Source of the DNA: Ruminococcaceae bacterium UBA1691
GTDB lineage: Bacteria; Bacillota; Clostridia; Oscillospirales; Acutalibacteraceae
Reading direction: 5' to 3'
DNA: 9,265 bases
NCBI GenBank assembly: GCA_002320555.1
Contig: DCJV01000123.1
Span: 1-9,265, forward strand
Numbering within the stretch: position 1 is the stretch's first letter; each line of letters begins with the position of its first letter. Of this stretch, positions 6,901 through 9,265 are shown in pieces. A program made the position numbers and the translations under genes. Under the pieces are notes generated by a model that saw only the letters and a list, made by a program, of their open reading frames with translations, made no database searches and was not told where the DNA came from.

Positions 6901-6918
6901 TTTCCGCAGCTTCTTCAC
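3907..6918 (-). CDS. Multidomain N-acetylmuramoyl-L-alanine amidase (Amidase_3) with degenerate GHL10-like N-terminal domain
   Basis: This exported cell-wall amidase of 1003 residues cuts the MurNAc-L-Ala bond of peptidoglycan. The N-terminus is a basic MKKLRKEQ followed by a hydrophobic stretch (9-28). VAGC (22-25) could be a lipobox, otherwise the segment is a membrane anchor. Residues about 66-358 resemble a GHL10 TIM barrel. About 380-445 and 455-548 look like beta-sandwich domains, with an acidic insert (GGGEEEEPKQED, 491-502). A Pro/Thr/Gly/Ser linker spans 551-595. About 640-690 is SH3-like (YYKLKSGRRVY). About 700-808 is AMIN-like. The Amidase_3 domain spans 816-1000 with zinc ligands H824 (DAGHGG), E838 and H891 (SIHCD) and catalytic E965 (LIEYGF), all present. 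The start is a GTG with GGAGG 7 nt upstream. The protein is several times longer than a minimal amidase. The function of the amidase domain is near certain; the other domain names rest on residue patterns only. Confidence 0.9.
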   Translation of the reverse strand: MKKLRKEQWIALGLIVCVLGIVAGCVALRRSIGSEKPQNEGALDALQESVGETQQVSPQVKKSLPRGAGAWLTAGTDFPVKASAEQARNGIDEALDHAAEYGAAVVFLDAVKSGEAITVSSAGDTVDVLRYAIDQASKKGFQPVVCVPAADVIQISEQGIAGKPEALSALCQTYQPGVVLISGLKSLSLDLWQASNSARQEALTKAVEQLHNAADEAAPGLVFGVESSLVWSNKASGTKASYESLTDGFADIKGWMEEKVIDFVYLSCASLTTDQNVPLKTVTAWWNQVAVDTGVALYMEHQVSGSLSNEANGLLPDELAVQMSIVAQNGAFFGSVLNSVSALEEAQYGDNAFVKNYLTGGADNVKKAAKLSILNYPDLKFTAKKDNLTFFGTSVPGTEVTCNGKKVTQSPFGCFSYPLSLKKGENTIRFIQGNKELRYTVIFDETLIRSVAPMAKTYASGGSKLEITAIAVRDANVYAKINGTTVRMKPGGGEEEEPKQEDSNFISYIGTYTLPKSQADARNIGSFTVYVTYDGRTAQMKGGSVTVNAKPPEIDIPIVTPDTPPNTTKDPSDTTQGGSSGTKPDSTTGGGSSNDYFAKQLTPYQNNGVPGFARMCEVTSDDAETLPGNTSNDACGPTYVPILKGTFDYIIEETSYGSNRYYKLKSGRRVYQEDVKEIAKGHMMPSNSVKVKSSSTKGDTNITIATKWKVPIDVAFTPQKYVNSSDNRPYAVNSFTAQSVDFIFHYTASASGSVNLSGSNAFSKAEWIVDKNNLKTTLRLHLKRTGAFYGYSMKYNADGSLTISLKNSGGTSLSGYTIMLDAGHGGSDPGAGSSAGWEAPATLAIAKKVQQKLQSAGATVIMTRSSDSHVSLEARHDAIRSQKPDLFLSIHCDAADSSSAMGTTGYYYTPYSYDLASSIHDRLVSTYRDQIYKGTSVTVSKIDRGTRFYPFRVTRVQECPAVLIEYGFITNANDRAALTNSAKQDLLAQATVNGIKDYLKVRG

Positions 6919-6946
6919 GACATTTCCTCCAATTCAACATCCGAAT

Positions 6947-6973
6947 ATTATATGTCATGATACATGCTGTCAA
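6947..6973 (-). promoter_or_regulatory. Proximal promoter of the amidase gene
   Basis: The minus strand has a perfect TTGACA (6968-6973). A perfect TATAAT (6947-6952) follows at a short 15-bp spacing, or the overlapping TAATAT (6945-6950) at 17 bp. Transcription would start about 6938-6940, leaving a 5' leader of about 20 nt that holds the GGAGG site (6926-6930) for the GTG start at 6918. Confidence 0.6.
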
Positions 6974-6982
6974 TACTACTTT

Positions 6983-7012
6983 ATCATATGGCGATTTTAT
7001 ATCGCTTGTCAA
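6983..7012 (-). promoter_or_regulatory. Distal promoter of the amidase gene
   Basis: There is a perfect TTGACA (7007-7012) with TATGAT (6983-6988) at 18-bp spacing on the minus strand, directly upstream of the proximal promoter. Its spacer holds the palindrome listed at 6991-7005. The two promoters are in tandem, which lets the amidase be expressed apart from the upstream GHL10 gene. No strong terminator separates the two genes: the best candidate, GCCG/CGGC with a 7-nt loop near 7050-7065, lacks a T run. Read-through is therefore possible. Confidence 0.55.
6991..7005. promoter_or_regulatory. Palindrome in the spacer of the distal amidase promoter
   Basis: GCGAT-TTTAT-ATCGC is a perfect 5-5-5 inverted repeat lying between the -35 and -10 boxes. 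This is a position where a bound repressor or MerR-type activator would act. It resembles the palindrome at 3640-3653. Confidence 0.35.
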
Positions 7013-7090
7013 GATGAAGGGCTTGATTTTACAACTTTTTTGTAGCTCTTTTACAGCCGATCAGAACGGCCATATTGATACATTTATTTA

Positions 7091-8365
7091 TTATAGAATA
7101 TTCTTCAAAGAATTCCACTCCTTTTGCAGGCTCTTTGAAAGGGAATCACCAAAGGCATACTGATAGGAATACAAGGCAAATCCTGTGTACGGCTCTGTTT
7201 TTCGAACCCAATTTACCTGGCGGGAAATGATATTGCAATTATTGATCCATTCATACCGAGGCCCTTGTTTGCCCTCAGATTCCGGACCCGCGTATGGATC
7301 CTCTTTCCCGCTTTTATAGATTGCCAGCCCTGCATAGAGCTTTACACTGTCGCAGCGGATCAGCTCCGCCCATTGACGGGCCGTTTCCTCAAAGGGGCTT
7401 GCGCTGTTTTCAAACCCATAGTAGAGCTGCGGCATCAGATAATCGACATAGCCCTCCTCTTCGCCCCATCGGGCGGCGTCCGCATACAATTGCTCCCTGT
7501 TTTTTTCAATATCCCCTGCGGGGCTGATCCCGACCAACACCTCCGGGCGGATGGCTTTGACCGCCGCATACAGGCCGCTGACAAAGGTATTCACATTTTC
7601 GCGCCGCCATGCCGCGCGGGAATACTGGCCGCCGCTTTTCACATAAGCGTCATACTGCGCCTGATCGATTTTCTCATCCGTGGAGGGATAAAAATAGTCG
7701 TCCATATGAACGCCGTCCACCTCATAGTTCTCAACGATCTCCCGCACACCGTCGATAATCATGCGCTGCACCTCCGGGGCGGCAGGATTATAGTAAATCC
7801 CATTGTCCAAAACGAAAATCCATTGATCATTGGACTTGTCTGCATCCTCTTTCCATTTCCGGGCCGGATTGTCTTTGGACAGGAGGGAAAAATCCGTATT
7901 GTAGGAAACGCGGTACGGATTAAACCATGCGTGGATCGAAAGCTGATGCGCATGCGCCCGTTCCACCAGAATCGCAAGCGGGTCGTACCCGGGATCCTGC
8001 CCTTGTGTTCCCGTCAGATACGTGCTCCAGGGAAAAATCTTAGACGGATAAAAAGCATCCGAATAGGGGCGCACCTGTACGATGACGGTATTGAAACCTG
8101 CCTTTTGAACGCGAGAAAACATCTCGTCCACTTTTTTGGAAAAGCTCTCCTGATCGCCGCCCTTCTGCGCTTTCATGGAGATTTCATAATAAGTAATCCA
8201 GACCGCACGCATCTCTTCCTGCGTCTGCGCGGTTTGATCGGATACAGGCTCCTGAAAGACAGAAGCTTCGGTCGATTCCCCATTCCCCTCTGTATGCATT
8301 TCGCAGGAGGTCAAGAAGCAGCAAAGCATTAAAAATACAATGAGACAAGCAGACAGGCGTTTCAT
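7091..8365 (-). CDS. GHL10 family (DUF187) glycoside-hydrolase-like lipoprotein
   Basis: This 424-residue secreted lipoprotein has a basic n-region (MKR), a hydrophobic core and the lipobox LTSC with C21 as the acylated residue. A Ser/Glu/Gln-rich tether runs to about residue 51. The rest is one GHL10 barrel (PF02638, as in B. subtilis YngK and E. coli DigH/YddW). RAVWIT (53-58) is strand 1, NTVIVQVRPYSDAFYPS (92-108) strand 2, and LSIHAWFNPYRVS (142-154) strand 3. VDGVHMDDYFYP (216-227) carries the probable catalytic/substrate Asp222-Asp223. LVGISPAGD (277-285) and YVDYLMPQLYYGFE (306-319) complete the core. DigH is reported to cleave peptide-free (denuded) glycan strands, so a role in peptidoglycan turnover at the outer face of the membrane fits. 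The ATG at 8365 is preceded by AAGGGGAA at 9-nt spacing. The neighbouring amidase gene, 172 nt downstream, seems to contain a decayed paralog of this domain. I found no convincing promoter for this gene. Confidence 0.88.
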   Translation of the reverse strand: MKRLSACLIVFLMLCCFLTSCEMHTEGNGESTEASVFQEPVSDQTAQTQEEMRAVWITYYEISMKAQKGGDQESFSKKVDEMFSRVQKAGFNTVIVQVRPYSDAFYPSKIFPWSTYLTGTQGQDPGYDPLAILVERAHAHQLSIHAWFNPYRVSYNTDFSLLSKDNPARKWKEDADKSNDQWIFVLDNGIYYNPAAPEVQRMIIDGVREIVENYEVDGVHMDDYFYPSTDEKIDQAQYDAYVKSGGQYSRAAWRRENVNTFVSGLYAAVKAIRPEVLVGISPAGDIEKNREQLYADAARWGEEEGYVDYLMPQLYYGFENSASPFEETARQWAELIRCDSVKLYAGLAIYKSGKEDPYAGPESEGKQGPRYEWINNCNIISRQVNWVRKTEPYTGFALYSYQYAFGDSLSKSLQKEWNSLKNIL

Positions 8366-8407
8366 TTATTGGTTCCCCTTTTCTCCGTCATAATTTCGCA
8401 CGTTGCC

Positions 8408-8436
8408 TTGACAGATGCCCAAAATACGAATACGAT
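8408..8436 (+). promoter_or_regulatory. sigma-A promoter of the zinc-ribbon/DUF1294 unit
   Basis: There is a perfect TTGACA (8408-8413), a 17-bp spacer and TACGAT (8431-8436). Transcription would start near 8443, about 35 nt before the ATG at 8479, whose GGAGG site lies at 8466-8470. It faces away from the GHL10 gene, so the interval 8366-8478 is a divergent promoter region. Confidence 0.75.
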
Positions 8437-8478
8437 AAGAGAAAGATTTCAAAAATTATCTGGACGGAGGAAATCCCC

Positions 8479-8793
8479 ATGTTTTCACCAGCCCGTTTTC
8501 ACAGCAAGATAAAACCGTCCGGCTGTACGCCGGCAATTGCCTGTCCCGTCTGCGGTCAAACGGTACAAATGCAGATCTTCAACAGCTTTGAGCTTTTTAA
8601 AATACTGGAAATTCCGGTCCATTCCTTCAATAACCGCCATTTCGCGGTCTGTCCGCAGTGTGCGAGCGTATTCGAGCCTGCGGAAAATGCTGCAAAAGCC
8701 TTCGAAAACGGCAATGCCAATTTTCTCACGGCGGAGAGGCTCACCCTTCTGAAAAAAGGAGCAGCCAATGCACAGGACGGAGAAGCCCTGTGA
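8479..8793 (+). CDS. Small zinc-ribbon protein
   Basis: This 104-residue protein has two CxxC knuckles, CPVC (22-25) and CPQC (58-61), which would bind one structural zinc. Between them lies FNSFELFKILEIPVHSFNNRHFAV. The motif order of CPxC, a hydrophobic stretch with IPVxxxNxRxFxVCPxC, and a charged C-terminal helix is seen in short zinc-ribbon proteins common in Firmicutes. Their function is unknown. There is no signal peptide and no membrane segment, so it is probably cytoplasmic or at the inner membrane face. The start is firm: GGAGG at 8-nt spacing before ATG. Its stop overlaps the start of the DUF1294 gene as GTGA, so the two are translationally coupled and probably act together. What they act on is unknown. 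Confidence 0.8.
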   Translation: MFSPARFHSKIKPSGCTPAIACPVCGQTVQMQIFNSFELFKILEIPVHSFNNRHFAVCPQCASVFEPAENAAKAFENGNANFLTAERLTLLKKGAANAQDGEAL

Positions 8794-9077
8794 GGACGGC
8801 CCTGTTCGTTGCATGCGGTTATGCTTTGTTGATTTCCCTGCTGGCTGTTTTTCTCACCGTCCATGACAAGCGCCGCACAAAGCAGCGCGGGCGGCGCATA
8901 CCGGAACGGACGCTTATGCTGGTTGGACTGCTCGGCGGCGCACCCGCGATGTATCTGACCATGCGGATTATCCGGCATAAAACACTGCATCAAAAATTTA
9001 TGTGGGGGCTTCCGGCGGGAATTGCCCTTCAGGCCGTTCTAATATGCACTGCGGTTTATTTTGCCTGTACGCGCTAA
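8790..9077 (+). CDS. DUF1294 family membrane protein
   Basis: This is a 95-residue integral membrane protein. Hydrophobic segments lie at about 5-23 (FVACGYALLISLLAVFLTV), 42-58 (LMLVGLLGGAPAMYLTM) and 73-91. The DUF1294 signature is clear: a DK pair (25-26), a basic stretch, RRIPE (35-39), LLGGAPAM (47-54), and the conserved HKTxHxKF (62-69, ending HQKF). Function is unknown. In other bacteria this domain may stand alone or follow a nucleic-acid-binding domain. Here a separate zinc-ribbon gene comes first and overlaps it by 4 nt. The start is GTG at 8790, with GGAG at 8779-8782 and a 7-nt spacing. Reading the frame further upstream only yields cysteine/arginine-rich translation of the zinc-ribbon gene, so I rejected that. 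Confidence 0.85.
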   Translation: MRTALFVACGYALLISLLAVFLTVHDKRRTKQRGRRIPERTLMLVGLLGGAPAMYLTMRIIRHKTLHQKFMWGLPAGIALQAVLICTAVYFACTR

Positions 9078-9090
9078 CGCGCCCTTTTTT
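9071..9090 (+). terminator. Weak intrinsic terminator overlapping the DUF1294 stop codon
   Basis: A 4-bp GC-only stem, GCGC/GCGC (9071-9074 with 9079-9082), has a TAAC loop containing the stop codon. CC and a six-T run (9085-9090) follow. The stem is short, so termination may be partial. Confidence 0.45.
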
Positions 9091-9135
9091 CGGCAGATTT
9101 TTTCATCGCCTTGAAAGGATAGCACATCTGGCGGC

Positions 9136-9265
9136 GTGTATTTTTCGATTTCCACTCGGCAAGAATTGGAATATGCTTTCCTCTATCCTTACGCCGAGCA
9201 GGCTTGGGATATGCCTGCTTCCCGGAAAGCAATGGATTTTTTCGCTGCCGGAAAAGCATTGATCT
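9136..9265 (+). CDS. Possible 5' end of an unidentified gene, cut by the window edge
   Basis: From a GTG at 9136 a frame stays open for 43 codons to the end of the window. It translates to a balanced, protein-like sequence beginning with VYFSISTRQELEYAFLYPYAE. The same frame has a stop at 9112-9114, so any start must lie after it. The AAAGGAT at 9114-9120 is rather far (15 nt) from the GTG for a ribosome-binding site. I recognise no family. A 7-bp inverted repeat (AGCAGGC at 9197-9203 and GCCTGCT at 9213-9219) lies inside the frame. Competing frames on both strands here look like basic, low-complexity shadows. Confidence 0.3.
   Translation, partial: MYFSISTRQELEYAFLYPYAEQAWDMPASRKAMDFFAAGKALI

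Noticed and set aside
7045..7066. GCCG/CGGC hairpin after the GHL10 stop as a terminator
   Set aside because: It has only four base pairs and no T run on the minus strand, so it is not enough to call.
7265..8332. 355-codon plus-strand open frame opposite the GHL10 gene
   Set aside because: It is the complement of a well-supported lipoprotein gene. No ribosome-binding site or recognisable motif supports it.
8366..8478. Promoter for the GHL10 gene on the minus strand
   Set aside because: Candidate -10 boxes (TATGAC, TATTTT) have no acceptable -35 box at 16-18 bp, so I could not support one.
9074..9259. 61-codon minus-strand frame at the right edge
   Set aside because: Lys/Arg-rich, with no ribosome-binding site or motif. 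It overlaps the terminator and a more protein-like plus-strand frame.

Overview
The window looks like chromosomal DNA of an anaerobic, low-GC-lineage but moderately GC-rich Firmicute, most likely class Clostridia (Oscillospiraceae/Ruminococcaceae-like). This is inferred from four things: a ferredoxin-linked 2-oxoacid oxidoreductase operon, strong GGAGG ribosome-binding sites, sigma-A type promoters, and Gram-positive style cell-wall lipoproteins. I see no phage, transposon, CRISPR or toxin-antitoxin genes, so it reads as housekeeping territory rather than an island.

Layout. Left edge (1-122): a tRNA-Lys(TTT) on the minus strand, cut by the window edge, with its own promoter. Next (243-3647, minus strand): a five-gene operon read from right to left. 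It encodes a MinD/Mrp-like ATPase with an unusual P-loop, an 8Fe-8S ferredoxin-type subunit, and the alpha, beta and gamma subunits of a VorDBAC/KorDABC-type 2-oxoacid:ferredoxin oxidoreductase. A promoter lies at the right end and a clean hairpin terminator at the left end. The last three genes are translationally coupled (10-nt gap, 1-nt overlap, 8-nt overlap). The complex would oxidise a 2-oxoacid (branched-chain or 2-oxoglutarate) to its acyl-CoA and reduce ferredoxin, or run in reverse.

Centre (3796-8365, minus strand): two extracytoplasmic cell-wall genes. Upstream is a GHL10-family (DUF187) glycoside-hydrolase-like lipoprotein. Downstream is a 1003-residue multidomain N-acetylmuramoyl-L-alanine amidase with its own tandem promoters. 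My main observation is that the N-terminal ~300 residues of the amidase appear to be a degenerate copy of the same GHL10 barrel as the neighbouring lipoprotein, without the Asp-Asp pair. The two genes would then form a paralog-linked peptidoglycan remodelling pair: the amidase strips peptides and the GHL10 enzyme could cut the denuded glycan.

Right end (8408-9265, plus strand): a divergent two-gene unit with a good sigma-A promoter encodes a small zinc-ribbon protein and, overlapping it by 4 nt, a DUF1294 membrane protein. A weak terminator follows, then possibly the 5' end of a further gene that leaves the window.

Non-coding stretches are all under 300 bases. Apart from the promoters, palindromes and hairpins listed, I see nothing else in them.
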